NCBI GenBank assembly: GCA_014656495.1
Contig: BNCN01000005.1
Location: forward strand, 186,001-250,000
DNA from: Comamonas sp. KCTC 72670
Lineage (GTDB): Bacteria; Myxococcota; Myxococcia; Myxococcales; Myxococcaceae
Direction: 5' to 3'
DNA length: 64,000 nt
Shown one piece after another: positions 25,880 to 33,896 of this stretch (position 1 is the first letter of the stretch; each line of letters opens with the position of its first letter). Both the position numbers and the translations under genes were made by a program. The notes beneath the pieces were generated by a model. It was not told the origin of the DNA. It did not search any database and worked only from the letters and a program-made list of their open reading frames with translations.

Positions 25880-26646
25880 CGGACCTCACGCTGGATTTCT
25901 ATGAGGGCATGGCGGAGGAGTATCACCTCCTCTTCGCCAACTGGCCGCAATCCGTGGAGCGCCAGGGCGCCATGCTGGACGCGCTCTTGCGCCGCTGTGG
26001 CGCGCCGCCGCCGCGGCGGGTGCTGGACTGCGCGTGTGGCATCGGCACGCAGGCGCTGGGGTTGGCGGGACGGGGCTACAGCGTCCACGCCACGGACCTG
26101 AGCCCCGCCGCCGTGGCGCGCGCGGAGCGAGAGGCCCGCGCGATGAACGTGCAGCTCACCACGGGCGTGGCGGACCTGCGCACGCTGGGGGCGCAGGTGG
26201 AGGGCACCTTCCCGGTGGTGCTGGCGCTGGACAACGCGGTGACGCACCTGCTGACGGACGCGGACCTGGACGCGGCGGCGCGCGCCATGGCGTCGAAGCT
26301 GGTGCCTGGTGGGTTGGTGGCGCTGAGCGTGCGCGACGCCGAGATGCTGGTGGAGCGGCAGCCGCGCTTCACCTCGGAGCGGCTGCTGGAGGCGCCCGAG
26401 GGCCGCCGCATCCTCTTCCAAATCTGGGACTGGGCGGCGGACGGGCGCACGTACACGGTGCACCAGTTCATCCTCCGCCCCGAGGGCAAGGGCTGGCAGG
26501 CCACCGAGCACACCGGCGTGTATCGCGCCCTGCAACGCGTGGAGCTGGAGCAGGCGCTGACACGCGCGGGGCTGATGGACACGCGCTGGTACTCACCGGA
26601 GGAGACGGGCTTCCATCAGCCCATCCTCACGGCGCGGCGGGCCTGA
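25876..26646 (+). CDS. Class I SAM-dependent methyltransferase
   Basis: A 256-residue protein with the methyltransferase motif I at VLDCACGIGTQALGLAGRGY (residues 49-68), acidic motif II in VHATDLSP and motif IV at VVLALDNAVTHL. The GTG start overlaps the thioesterase stop by four bases, so the genes are coupled. The substrate is unknown. The gene ends 8 bases before the stop of the facing nitroreductase gene. Confidence 0.85.
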   Translation: MTDLTLDFYEGMAEEYHLLFANWPQSVERQGAMLDALLRRCGAPPPRRVLDCACGIGTQALGLAGRGYSVHATDLSPAAVARAEREARAMNVQLTTGVADLRTLGAQVEGTFPVVLALDNAVTHLLTDADLDAAARAMASKLVPGGLVALSVRDAEMLVERQPRFTSERLLEAPEGRRILFQIWDWAADGRTYTVHQFILRPEGKGWQATEHTGVYRALQRVELEQALTRAGLMDTRWYSPEETGFHQPILTARRA

Positions 26647-26654
26647 CGCGGGCG

Positions 26655-27257
26655 CTAGGCGATGCGGCACGCCTCGTCGAAGTCGAGCCGCGGGTTGCGC
26701 GGGTGGAGCTTCGCCGCGTCGCCGTGGCCCAGGTTGATGAGGAAGTTGGACTTCCACTTCCCGTCCGGGAAGAACGCCGCGTCCACCTTCGCGTTGTCGA
26801 AGCCGGCCATGGGGCCGCAGTCCAGCCCCAGCGCGCGCGCCGCGAGGATGAAGTAGCCGCCCTGCAGCGAGCTGTTCATGTACGCCATCTTCTCGCGCAC
26901 CTCGGCGGGCCGGCTCGCGATGCCCGACTTCATGTCGCGCGCGGGGAAGAGCTCGGGCAGCTTCTCGTAGAACTCGGTGTCGAACGCGATGATGGCCGTC
27001 ACTGGCGCGCTCATCGTCTTGTCCAGGTTGCCCGGGGACAGGGCGGGCTTGAGCCGCTCTTTGGCCTCGGGGCTCTTCACGAAGACGATGCGCCCCGGCT
27101 GCGAGTTGGCCGACGTGGGCGCCATCCGCGTGAGCGCGTAGAGCTGCTGGAGCACCTCGTCCGCCACCGGCGCGTCGAGCCACGCGTTGTGGGTGCGGGC
27201 GCCGAGAAAGAGCTGGTCGAGCGCGGCGTCGTCGAGGCGGGCGTGTTGCGTCGTCAT
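26655..27257 (-). CDS. Nitroreductase family, RutE-like
   Basis: A 200-residue flavin reductase. [17 protein letters not shown] is the FMN-binding N-terminal signature, followed by [21 protein letters not shown] and [20 protein letters not shown]. The pattern fits the malonic-semialdehyde reductase (RutE/YdfG-related) branch. No rut pyrimidine genes are nearby, so the physiological substrate may differ. The start at 27257 has AAGGGA upstream. It is divergent from an HxlR-type regulator, a classic pairing for aldehyde- or quinone-responsive reductases. Confidence 0.85.
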   Translation of the reverse strand: MTTQHARLDDAALDQLFLGARTHNAWLDAPVADEVLQQLYALTRMAPTSANSQPGRIVFVKSPEAKERLKPALSPGNLDKTMSAPVTAIIAFDTEFYEKLPELFPARDMKSGIASRPAEVREKMAYMNSSLQGGYFILAARALGLDCGPMAGFDNAKVDAAFFPDGKWKSNFLINLGHGDAAKLHPRNPRLDFDEACRIA

Positions 27258-27359
27258 GGGCGTGTCCCTTCCGGAAGAGGTCTGACGCGCGGGCCCCGGA
27301 GGACCGCCGCCATGCCTCTCAGGTAATCGGCGGGCTTTCATCGTGCAAGTTCCTTCCAA

Positions 27360-27374
27360 AAAGTAAGTCACTTT
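27360..27374. promoter_or_regulatory. Inverted repeat AAAGT-N5-ACTTT, candidate HxlR operator
   Basis: A 5-bp dyad in the 169-base gap between the divergent nitroreductase and HxlR genes, 52 bases before the HxlR start. The AT-rich setting is unlike the surroundings. A TATATT hexamer at 27406-27411 could be the -10 box for the HxlR gene; no good -35 was seen. Confidence 0.35.
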
Positions 27375-27426
27375 GGGTTTGGGTGCCGCCGGGCGGAGGG
27401 CCCGCTATATTGGGTGAGGAGGCGCC

Positions 27427-27786
27427 ATGGCCACGGACCACGTCCCGACACGCTGTGCGCGGTATGAGAAGGCCAGCGAGCTGATGGGGAAGCGCTGGAC
27501 AGGGCTCATCCTGCGCATCCTGCTGGCGGGGCCCCAGCGCTTCAGCGGGCTGTGCGAAGCGATTGGCAGCATCAGTGAGCGCGTGCTGTCGGAGCGCCTC
27601 AAGGAGCTCGAGGCCGAGGGCGTGGTGTCGCGCCACGTGGACGCCGGCCCCCCCATCCGCGTGGCGTACCAGCTCACCGAGAAGGGGCAGGCGCTCTGGA
27701 AGGTCGTCGACGAGCTGGAGAAGTGGGCGGACCGCTGGGTGGACATGAAGCCCGTCCCCTCGGCGCGCAAGCGCAGGTCCGCGTGA
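27427..27786 (+). CDS. HxlR-family winged-helix regulator
   Basis: A 119-residue regulator. The conserved Cys of the family is C10 in TRCARYEKASELMGKRWTGLI, and the recognition region is RFSGLCEAIGSISERVLSERLKELEAEGVV. HxlR proteins sense electrophiles or oxidants through that cysteine. Strong ribosome site GAGGAGG upstream. It faces the nitroreductase gene, which is the likely target. Ends 4 bases from the convergent gene. Confidence 0.9.
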   Translation: MATDHVPTRCARYEKASELMGKRWTGLILRILLAGPQRFSGLCEAIGSISERVLSERLKELEAEGVVSRHVDAGPPIRVAYQLTEKGQALWKVVDELEKWADRWVDMKPVPSARKRRSA

Positions 27787-27789
27787 AGC

Positions 27790-28857
27790 TCAGCCGCCGC
27801 CGCGCCTCGCCTCCGCCGGAGCGTTGGGGTGGCGGGCGAGCAGCATCCGCAGCTGGGGCTGACGCCGCACCGCCTCCTGCTTCAGCAGGTGCGCGATGAG
27901 GGCCGGCGGGGCCGCGCTCCAGCGCGCGATGTTCTGGATGAGCATGGGCGAGCGGTAGGTGCGCCCACACAAGAGCGACGCCGTCTTTCCATCCACCGGC
28001 AGGCCGATGAGCGCCGCCAGGGCGCGGCCCTCCGTGTTGAGGATGAGCTCCACCTTCTCCTCGGCGGGGCCGCTGGCGAAGCGCTGCCGCAGCAGCTCGC
28101 GCGCCGAGCGCCGCGTGGACTCCGGCACGTCGCGGTCGTTGCCCACCTTGTGCAACTCCATGAGCCGGCGCGCGCTCCACAGCCGCCGGAAGAGGCTGGC
28201 GGGAAGTTGTGGATTGCGCACCAGCCAGCGCCGCACGCCCGTGTCCGCCGCGAAGGCCGCGCGAGCGCACAGCGCCTCCAGGCCCACGGGGTTGCGGTGG
28301 TAGCGCGCCACCAGCCGCGCGTGGGGCAGGCCCGTGCGCGCGTTCTCCAGCACGGCCTTGATGACCGCGGGCACCGGGTCGAAGCACAGCGCGGACAGGA
28401 CGGGGTCCTCCGCCGCGTGGGCGTGGGCGACGCGCTGGTCCTCCGGGAGCGGGTGGAGCCGCACCTCGAAGAGCTGGCGGTAGTTGCCCAGCGCGGCCTC
28501 GGGCTCATCCTCGGCGCCGGGGCCCTCTTCGGGAGCGGCGTCCTCGTCCTGCTGCGTCAAATCGAGGACGGGCAGCGCCGTCTCCTCGGCGGGCGCCTCC
28601 GGAGCGGGTGACGCGGCGCGCTGCGGCTCGAAGGCCGAGGGCGGAGACGCGGGGGCCGGGGTGGGCAGCAGCGCGCCCTGGGTGACGAGCCGGGACAGAA
28701 TCACCCGCAGCCGCTCCGGGGGCAGCCCCGTCAGCGCGGGCAGGTTCCTGGCGGGCGTGGTGCCGTCCAGGCGCGAGAGCACGAAGCCCTCCTCCGGACT
28801 CAGGGCCAGCGTCCGCAGGTCGACCGCGGGGTTCGGCTTGGGCGTCCATTCCGTCAT
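27790..28857 (-). CDS. Hypothetical protein with winged-helix N-terminus and helical repeats
   Basis: A 355-residue soluble protein (361 if the ATG at 28875 is used; neither start has a clear ribosome site). Residues 14-62 (LALSPEEGFVLSRLDG, LPALTGLPPERLRVILSRLVTQGALL) look like the winged-helix module often seen at the N-terminus of myxobacterial signalling proteins. A proline- and acid-rich linker follows. From about residue 125 it has HEAT-like helical repeats (DPVLSALCFDPVPAVIKAVLENAR). Likely a protein-protein interaction factor. Function unknown. Confidence 0.65.
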   Translation of the reverse strand: MTEWTPKPNPAVDLRTLALSPEEGFVLSRLDGTTPARNLPALTGLPPERLRVILSRLVTQGALLPTPAPASPPSAFEPQRAASPAPEAPAEETALPVLDLTQQDEDAAPEEGPGAEDEPEAALGNYRQLFEVRLHPLPEDQRVAHAHAAEDPVLSALCFDPVPAVIKAVLENARTGLPHARLVARYHRNPVGLEALCARAAFAADTGVRRWLVRNPQLPASLFRRLWSARRLMELHKVGNDRDVPESTRRSARELLRQRFASGPAEEKVELILNTEGRALAALIGLPVDGKTASLLCGRTYRSPMLIQNIARWSAAPPALIAHLLKQEAVRRQPQLRMLLARHPNAPAEARRGGG

Positions 28858-29058
28858 CGCGCCAGAGTCTTTCATGACCTGTGGAGCACGCGTAGGCCCG
28901 GGCTCGGAAGCCCGGCGCCGCGGTGGAAAACATGACCGGTGCTGGACGGCCTGCCTGGCCGGTGGACGTGCGAGGCGCACCCCCGCGTGTCCATGCCTGC
29001 ACGCTGGGGCGGCCAGATGGGTTGACGGGAGGGCGCCCCGAGGCCCTAACTTCACCTC

Positions 29059-29442
29059 ATGTCCGACCGCATCGAGACCTATGCCGACTTCTGGCCGTTC
29101 TACCTGCGGGAGCACGCGCTGCCCTCCACCCGGTGGCTCCACTTCACGGGCACCAGCCTGGGGGTGGGCCTGGGCGTGACGGCCGCCGCCACGGGCCGCG
29201 CCGCGCTGGTGCCGGCCGCGCTGGTGGCCGCCTACGGCTTCGCGTGGTTCAGCCACTTCGTCATCGAGCGGAACAAGCCGGCGTCCTTCAAGTACCCGCT
29301 CTGGTCGCTCATCTCCGACTTCCGCATGGCGGGGCTGATGGCCTCGGGACGGTTGGGCCCGCACATGGATCGCGCGTTGGCCGGGGGCATGGGCTCCGGG
29401 CAGGTGAACCGCGCGGTGCCCGCGGCGCAGCAGGCCCCCTGA
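29059..29442 (+). CDS. DUF962 / Mpo1-like membrane protein
   Basis: A 127-residue protein with the family pattern WLHFTGTSLGVGLGV, YGFAWFSHFVIERNKPASFKYPLWSLISDFRM (in two pieces). Mpo1 homologues are iron-dependent dioxygenases acting on 2-hydroxy fatty acids; the conserved His residues H31, H56 and the ExN motif are present here. Two to three membrane segments. Slightly longer C-terminal tail than needed (GQVNRAVPAAQQAP). Single-gene unit. Confidence 0.8.
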   Translation: MSDRIETYADFWPFYLREHALPSTRWLHFTGTSLGVGLGVTAAATGRAALVPAALVAAYGFAWFSHFVIERNKPASFKYPLWSLISDFRMAGLMASGRLGPHMDRALAGGMGSGQVNRAVPAAQQAP

Positions 29443-29460
29443 GGCGCGCCGGTCCAGGGC

Positions 29461-29477
29461 TCACGGCGGGGCCGTGA
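29461..29477 (+). terminator. Short hairpin after DUF962 gene
   Basis: TCACGGC, GGG, GCCGTGA: a perfect 7-bp stem with a 3-base loop, 18 bases after the stop. No T tract. Confidence 0.4.
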
Positions 29478-29614
29478 CAGCCGGGCCGGGCGTGTTGAAG
29501 GACGACAGTCGGCGCCGGGCATTTGTCACCCGGGCCGCACGGTCCAGGCTATAGCCGCCCGTGACAGGCTGGCCCGCACCGCTCTCGGGTGGGCACGGCC
29601 GTACGGAGGCCGGC

Positions 29615-31681
29615 ATGGGTGGAGTCGCGCGGAAGTTGGGCTGGGTGCTGCTCGCCGCCGTGGGCGCGGTGAGCCTGGGCACCATCGCCTTGCATCGAGG
29701 CGAGAGCATCAACGCCATCTGGCTCGTGGTGGCGTCCGTCTCCGTCTACCTCATCGGCTACCGCTTCTACGGGAGCTTCGTCGCGCGCAAGGCGTTGGCG
29801 GTGGACCCCACGCGCGCCACGCCGGCGCACCTGCGCAACGACGGCCTGGACTACGTGCCCACGGACAAGTGGGTGCTGTTCGGCCACCACTTCGCCGCCA
29901 TCGCCGGCGCGGGGCCGCTGGTGGGGCCGGTGCTGGCCGCGCAGATGGGCTACCTGCCTGGCACGCTGTGGATTCTGGTGGGCGCGGTGCTGGCGGGCGC
30001 GGTGCAGGACTTCGTCATCCTCGTCTTCTCTGTGCGCCGTGACGGCAAGTCCCTGGGCGACATGGTGCGCCTGGAGCTGGGCGCCGCCGCCGGCGTGACG
30101 GCGATGATGGGCGTGTTGATGATCATGATGATCATCCTCGCCGTGCTGGCGCTGGTCGTCGTGAAGGCGCTGGCGCACAGCCCCTGGGGCACCTTCACCG
30201 TGGCGATGACGATGCCCATCGCGGTGTTGATGGGGCTCTACCTCCGCTACGTCCGCCCTGGCCGCGTGCTGGAGGTCTCCATCGCGGGCTTCGTGCTGTT
30301 GATGCTGTCCATCTGGTTTGGCGGCCACGTCGCCGCGCACCCGACGTGGGGCGCGGCCTTCACCTTCGACGCGAAGTCACTGGCGTGGATGCTCATTGGC
30401 TACGGCTTCTGCGCGTCCGTGCTGCCGGTGTGGCTGCTGCTGGCGCCGCGCGACTACCTGTCCACGTTCCTGAAGATTGGCACCGTGCTGCTGCTGGCGG
30501 TGGGCATCATCCTGGCCGCGCCCGAGCTGCGGATGCCCGCGGTGACGCGCTTCATCGACGGCACCGGCCCGGTGTTCTCCGGCGGGCTGTTCCCCTTCCT
30601 GTTCATCACCATCGCGTGCGGCGCGGTGTCCGGGTGGCACTCGCTCATCTCGTCCGGCACCACGCCGAAGATGCTGGCCAGCGAGGGCGACGCGCGCATG
30701 GTGGGCTACGGCTCCATGTTGATGGAGTCCTTCGTGGCCATCATGGCGCTCATCGCCGCGTCGGTGCTGGACCCGGGCGTGTACTTCTCCATGAACGCGC
30801 CGCCGTCGGTGATTGGCACCACGGTGGAGGAGGCCGCGCGCACCATCAGCCAGTGGGGCTTCGTCATCACCCCGGAGGTCCTCAGCCAGACGGCCACGGA
30901 CATTGGCGAGACGTCCATCCTGTCGCGCGCGGGCGGCGCGCCGACGCTGGCGGTGGGCATGGCGCAGATTCTCCATGGCCTGGTGGCGGGCGAGGGGATG
31001 ATGGCCTTCTGGTATCATTACGCCATCCTCTTCGAGGCCCTGTTCATCCTCACCACGGTGGACGCGGGAACGCGCGTGGGCCGCTTCATGATTCAGGAGC
31101 TGGCGGGCCTCGTGTACGCGCCGCTGAAGCGCACCGAGTCGTGGACGGCGAACATGATCGCCACGGCCCTCTGCGTGGCGGCCTGGGGTTACTTCCTCTA
31201 CCAGGGCGTGGTGGATCCGCTGGGCGGCATCAACACGCTGTGGCCGCTGTTCGGCATCGCCAACCAGATGCTGGCCGCCATCGCGCTCACGCTGGCGTCG
31301 GTGATTCTGGTGAAGATGAAGCGCGAGCGCTACGCGTGGGTGCCGGCCGTCCCCGCGGCCTGGCTGGTCATCTGCACGCTGACGGCGGGCTGGCAGAAGG
31401 TGTTCGGGAGCGACCCGCGCGTCTCCTTCCTGGCCCACGCGCGCCAGTTCTCCGCCGCGGCGGAGCAGGGGAAGGTGGTGGCGCCCGCGGCCTCCGTGGA
31501 GGAGATGGAGCGCATCATCGGCAACGACTACCTGGATGCCACCCTCACCGGCGTCTTCATGGTGCTGGTGGTGGCCACGGTGCTCTTCGGGGTCCGCGCG
31601 GCGCGGGCCGCCTGGCGCTCGACGGTGCCCACCGCGAAGGAGTCCCCCGCCGTGCCGCTCCCCGCGGCGGAGGCCCGCTGA
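29615..31681 (+). CDS. cstA: Carbon starvation protein CstA (peptide/pyruvate permease)
   Basis: A 688-residue inner-membrane transporter with at least 16 hydrophobic segments. Family marks are YFFYGSFVARK-type N-terminus (here YRFYGSFVARKAL), HFAAIAGAGPLVGPVLAAQMGY, and the SGWHSLISSGTTPKML loop. CstA-type proteins import peptides or pyruvate under carbon limitation. The ATG at 29615 is preceded by GGAGG at 5 bases; an upstream in-frame start lacks support. The small partner gene follows after one base. Confidence 0.95.
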   Translation: MGGVARKLGWVLLAAVGAVSLGTIALHRGESINAIWLVVASVSVYLIGYRFYGSFVARKALAVDPTRATPAHLRNDGLDYVPTDKWVLFGHHFAAIAGAGPLVGPVLAAQMGYLPGTLWILVGAVLAGAVQDFVILVFSVRRDGKSLGDMVRLELGAAAGVTAMMGVLMIMMIILAVLALVVVKALAHSPWGTFTVAMTMPIAVLMGLYLRYVRPGRVLEVSIAGFVLLMLSIWFGGHVAAHPTWGAAFTFDAKSLAWMLIGYGFCASVLPVWLLLAPRDYLSTFLKIGTVLLLAVGIILAAPELRMPAVTRFIDGTGPVFSGGLFPFLFITIACGAVSGWHSLISSGTTPKMLASEGDARMVGYGSMLMESFVAIMALIAASVLDPGVYFSMNAPPSVIGTTVEEAARTISQWGFVITPEVLSQTATDIGETSILSRAGGAPTLAVGMAQILHGLVAGEGMMAFWYHYAILFEALFILTTVDAGTRVGRFMIQELAGLVYAPLKRTESWTANMIATALCVAAWGYFLYQGVVDPLGGINTLWPLFGIANQMLAAIALTLASVILVKMKRERYAWVPAVPAAWLVICTLTAGWQKVFGSDPRVSFLAHARQFSAAAEQGKVVAPAASVEEMERIIGNDYLDATLTGVFMVLVVATVLFGVRAARAAWRSTVPTAKESPAVPLPAAEAR

Positions 31682-31682
31682 C

Positions 31683-31886
31683 ATGGGGGCTCTGGGGACC
31701 TGGATGGGCCAGGCCTGGCGCCGCGCGGTGCAGGTGGCCCGGCTGATGATTGGTGTCCCGGACTACGACACCTACGTCGAGCACATGCGCCGCCACCACC
31801 CGGACCGGGAGGTGATGAGCTACGCGCGGTTCTTCGACGAGCGCCTCCAGGCCCGCTACCGCGGGGGCGGGGGGCGCTGCTGCTGA
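31683..31886 (+). CDS. YbdD/YjiX-family small protein
   Basis: A 67-residue protein with the family pattern RLMIGVPDYDTYVEHMRRHHPDREVMSYARFFDERLQARY, given in full length by the family. It is nearly always encoded directly after cstA or btsT and seems to be needed for transport. The ATG follows the cstA stop by one base. The C-terminus GGGGRCC differs from enterobacterial homologues. Confidence 0.9.
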   Translation: MGALGTWMGQAWRRAVQVARLMIGVPDYDTYVEHMRRHHPDREVMSYARFFDERLQARYRGGGGRCC

Positions 31887-32012
31887 GCGCCTCCCAGGTG
31901 GAGGTGCCGGGCTGCCCTGGCCGCCGGGCGGCCTGCCCTGGTGGACATTGGGCCTCCAAGGGGCGCGACAGGGAGTAGCCACGCGGAACGTGGCCGACCT
32001 ATACATCCTCCC

Positions 32013-32735
32013 ATGGGACGCATTTTCGAGACACGCAAGGCCACGATGATGGCCCGCTGGAACAAGATGGCGAAGGTGTTCACGCGGATCAGCAAGGACA
32101 TCGCCATCGCGGTGAAGTCCGGCGGGCCGAATCCCGATTCGAACTCCACGCTGCGCCGGGTGCTCCAGAACGCCCGCGCGGCGAACATGCCGAAGGACAA
32201 GGTCGACGCGGCCATCAAGCGCGCGAGCGGCCAGTCGGCGACCGACTACGAAATCGTGCTCTACGAAGGCTACGCCCCCCACGGCATCGCGCTGCTGGTG
32301 GAGACGGCGACGGACAACGTCGTGCGCACCGTGGCGAACGTGCGCATGCGCTTCAACAAGTACAGCGGGAATCTGGGGACCAGCGGCAGCGTGGCCTTCA
32401 TGTTCCAGCGCATGGGCGTGTTCCGGCTGAACCCGGAGGGGCTGGACCTGGACGCGTTGGAGCTGGAGCTCATCGACCACGGCCTCCAGGAGATGGGCGA
32501 GGGCGTGGGTGAGAAGGGTGAGAAGCAGATCATCATCCGCTCCGCCTTCGCGGACTTCGGCCAGCTCCAGGCCGCCATCGAAGCGAAGGGCCTGACGCCC
32601 GTGTCCGCGGATTCGGAGTACGTGGCGCAGAGCCCCATCGAGCTGCCCGAGGACAAGGCCACGGAGGTGCTGGAGCTGGTGGACTCGCTGGAGCAGGACG
32701 ACGACGTCCAGCGCGTGTTCCACAACCTGGCGTGA
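32013..32735 (+). CDS. YebC/PmpR-family transcription or translation factor
   Basis: A 240-residue protein with the family N-terminus [20 protein letters not shown] (the usual GHSKW replaced by GRIFETRK), then [42 protein letters not shown] in pieces. Members bind DNA (PmpR) or help translation of polyproline stretches (YebC2). The GRIFETRK start marks the YebC2-like branch, in which the translation role has been shown; assignment here is from sequence only. Cytoplasmic. Ends at a strong hairpin facing mbhA. Confidence 0.9.
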   Translation: MGRIFETRKATMMARWNKMAKVFTRISKDIAIAVKSGGPNPDSNSTLRRVLQNARAANMPKDKVDAAIKRASGQSATDYEIVLYEGYAPHGIALLVETATDNVVRTVANVRMRFNKYSGNLGTSGSVAFMFQRMGVFRLNPEGLDLDALELELIDHGLQEMGEGVGEKGEKQIIIRSAFADFGQLQAAIEAKGLTPVSADSEYVAQSPIELPEDKATEVLELVDSLEQDDDVQRVFHNLA

Positions 32736-32742
32736 GCCGTCA

Positions 32743-32778
32743 GGCCCGGCCGGCCCTCGAGTCGGGGCCGGTCGGGCC
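32743..32778. terminator. Bidirectional hairpin between yebC-type gene and mbhA
   Basis: A 14-bp stem (GGCCCGGCCGGCCC / GGGCCGGTCGGGCC, one G-T pair) with an 8-base loop between two convergent stops, 7 bases and 17 bases away. Confidence 0.6.
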
Positions 32779-32795
32779 ATGGCCCTCCGCGGGCC

Positions 32796-33599
32796 TCAGC
32801 CGAGCCTGGCGCGGAAGCCGATGGGCCCCTCGCCGTTGTAGACCATGGTGCCGTTGAGCGTCTTGCCGCCGTCGCCGGACTCGACGTTGAGGGCGACGAC
32901 GTTCTGGCCGTTGCGGGCGCCAATCATCCAGACGCCACCCGGGTTCCAGGGCGCGGAGGTGCCGCCCCACTGGTTCTCCACGGTGTAGGTGTCCGGCGCG
33001 GTCAGCGTGCCCCGGAAGCCGATGGGGCCCTCGCCGTGGTAGGTCATGGTGCCGGTGAGCGTCTTGCCGCCGTCGCTGGACTTCGCGTCGACGTTGATGA
33101 CGTTCTGCTTGCCGCGGGTGCCCAGCACCCAGACGCCGCCGGATTGCCACGGGGCCGTCTTTCCACCCCACTGGTTCTCCACGGCGTAGCTGTCGCCCTC
33201 GGTCACCTCGCTCCTGAACCCGATGGGGCCCTCGCCGTTGTAGGTCGTGGTGCCGGTGAGCGTCTTGCCGCCGTCGGTGGACTTGATGCTGACGGCCACG
33301 ATGTTCTGCTTGTCCCGGGCGCCGAGCACCCACACCCCACCGGGCTGCCAGGGCGCGGAGGAGCCGCCCCACTGGTTCTCCACCTTGTAGTTGTTGGCTT
33401 CCAGCAGGCTGGCGCGGAAGCCGATGGGGCCTTCGCCGTGGTACGTCATGGTGCCCTTCAGGGTCTTGCCGCCGTCGTCGGACTTGATGTCGAAGGCCAC
33501 CACGTTCTGCTTGTCCCGGGCGCCGATGAGCCAGAGCCCACCGGGGTTCCACGCCGCCTGCGAACCACCCCACTGATTCTGAACAAGATACGCGGCCAT
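32796..33599 (-). CDS. mbhA: Myxobacterial hemagglutinin (MBHA lectin)
   Basis: A 267-residue protein, exactly the length of M. xanthus MBHA. It has four tandem 67-residue repeats beginning at residues 7, 74, 141 and 208, each with NQWGG, GARDKQN or a variant, DGGKTL.GT and GEGPIGF. MBHA belongs to the OAA-type lectin family and binds fucose-type or mannose-type glycans; in M. xanthus it accumulates during development and lies at the cell poles. It lacks a signal peptide, as known for MBHA. The start follows AAAGGACG. A sigma-54-like promoter lies 87 bases upstream. Confidence 0.97.
   Translation of the reverse strand: MAAYLVQNQWGGSQAAWNPGGLWLIGARDKQNVVAFDIKSDDGGKTLKGTMTYHGEGPIGFRASLLEANNYKVENQWGGSSAPWQPGGVWVLGARDKQNIVAVSIKSTDGGKTLTGTTTYNGEGPIGFRSEVTEGDSYAVENQWGGKTAPWQSGGVWVLGTRGKQNVINVDAKSSDGGKTLTGTMTYHGEGPIGFRGTLTAPDTYTVENQWGGTSAPWNPGGVWMIGARNGQNVVALNVESGDGGKTLNGTMVYNGEGPIGFRARLG
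32799..33581 (-). repeat. Four 201-base tandem coding repeats in mbhA
   Basis: Units run 33581-33381, 33380-33180, 33179-32979 and 32978-32799 (last one 60 codons). The period is exactly 67 codons at the three boundaries. The units share long near-identical DNA, for instance around the GEGPIGF codons, which could recombine. Confidence 0.9.
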
Positions 33600-33685
33600 T
33601 CTGGACGTCCTTTGAGTCGAGATTGGGAATGACGTGAGCTGCGGGCTGGAGCCGGGACGGGGGTCCGCGGCTCCGCGCGGCCTGA

Positions 33686-33701
33686 AGCAGCGCGCGTGCC
33701 A
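33686..33701 (-). promoter_or_regulatory. Sigma-54-type -24/-12 promoter of mbhA
   Basis: On the minus strand, TGGCAC-GCGCG-CTGCT. This fits the TGGCAC-N5-TTGC[A/T] consensus at all but one position and has the required GG and GC ten bases apart. It lies 87 bases before the mbhA ATG. The M. xanthus mbhA gene is known to use a sigma-54-like promoter with an upstream cis region, so function is likely conserved. The next 150 bases upstream would hold activator sites; a GACAA/TTGTC dyad at 33727-33757 is a candidate. Confidence 0.75.
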
Positions 33702-33851
33702 CGCGTCGCGAGACGTCGTGCTCCCTGACAAGGACTTGCGGGGTAGGGTTGTTTGTCTTTGGACTGCCCGGCGCGGCGATGGCTGCGTTGGATAGGCCGC
33801 GCTGTGTCTGTCCTGGGGGCTACGGCCGCCGGGCAATGCCCTTTGGGGCCG

Positions 33852-33882
33852 GGTGGCCACCGCCCGAGTCGCGGTGGCCACC
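33852..33882 (-). terminator. Terminator hairpin of the GH3-discoidin gene
   Basis: Perfect 12-bp stem GGTGGCCACCGC / GCGGTGGCCACC with a 7-base loop, 14 bases past the stop on the minus strand. It separates this gene from the mbhA promoter region. Confidence 0.6.
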
Positions 33883-33896
33883 GGGGTGCTTCCCGA

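Noticed and set aside
31919..31933. GGCCGCC-G-GGCGGCC palindrome after the cstA partner gene
   Set aside because: One-base centre leaves only a 5-bp stem once a loop is allowed; too weak to list as a terminator.
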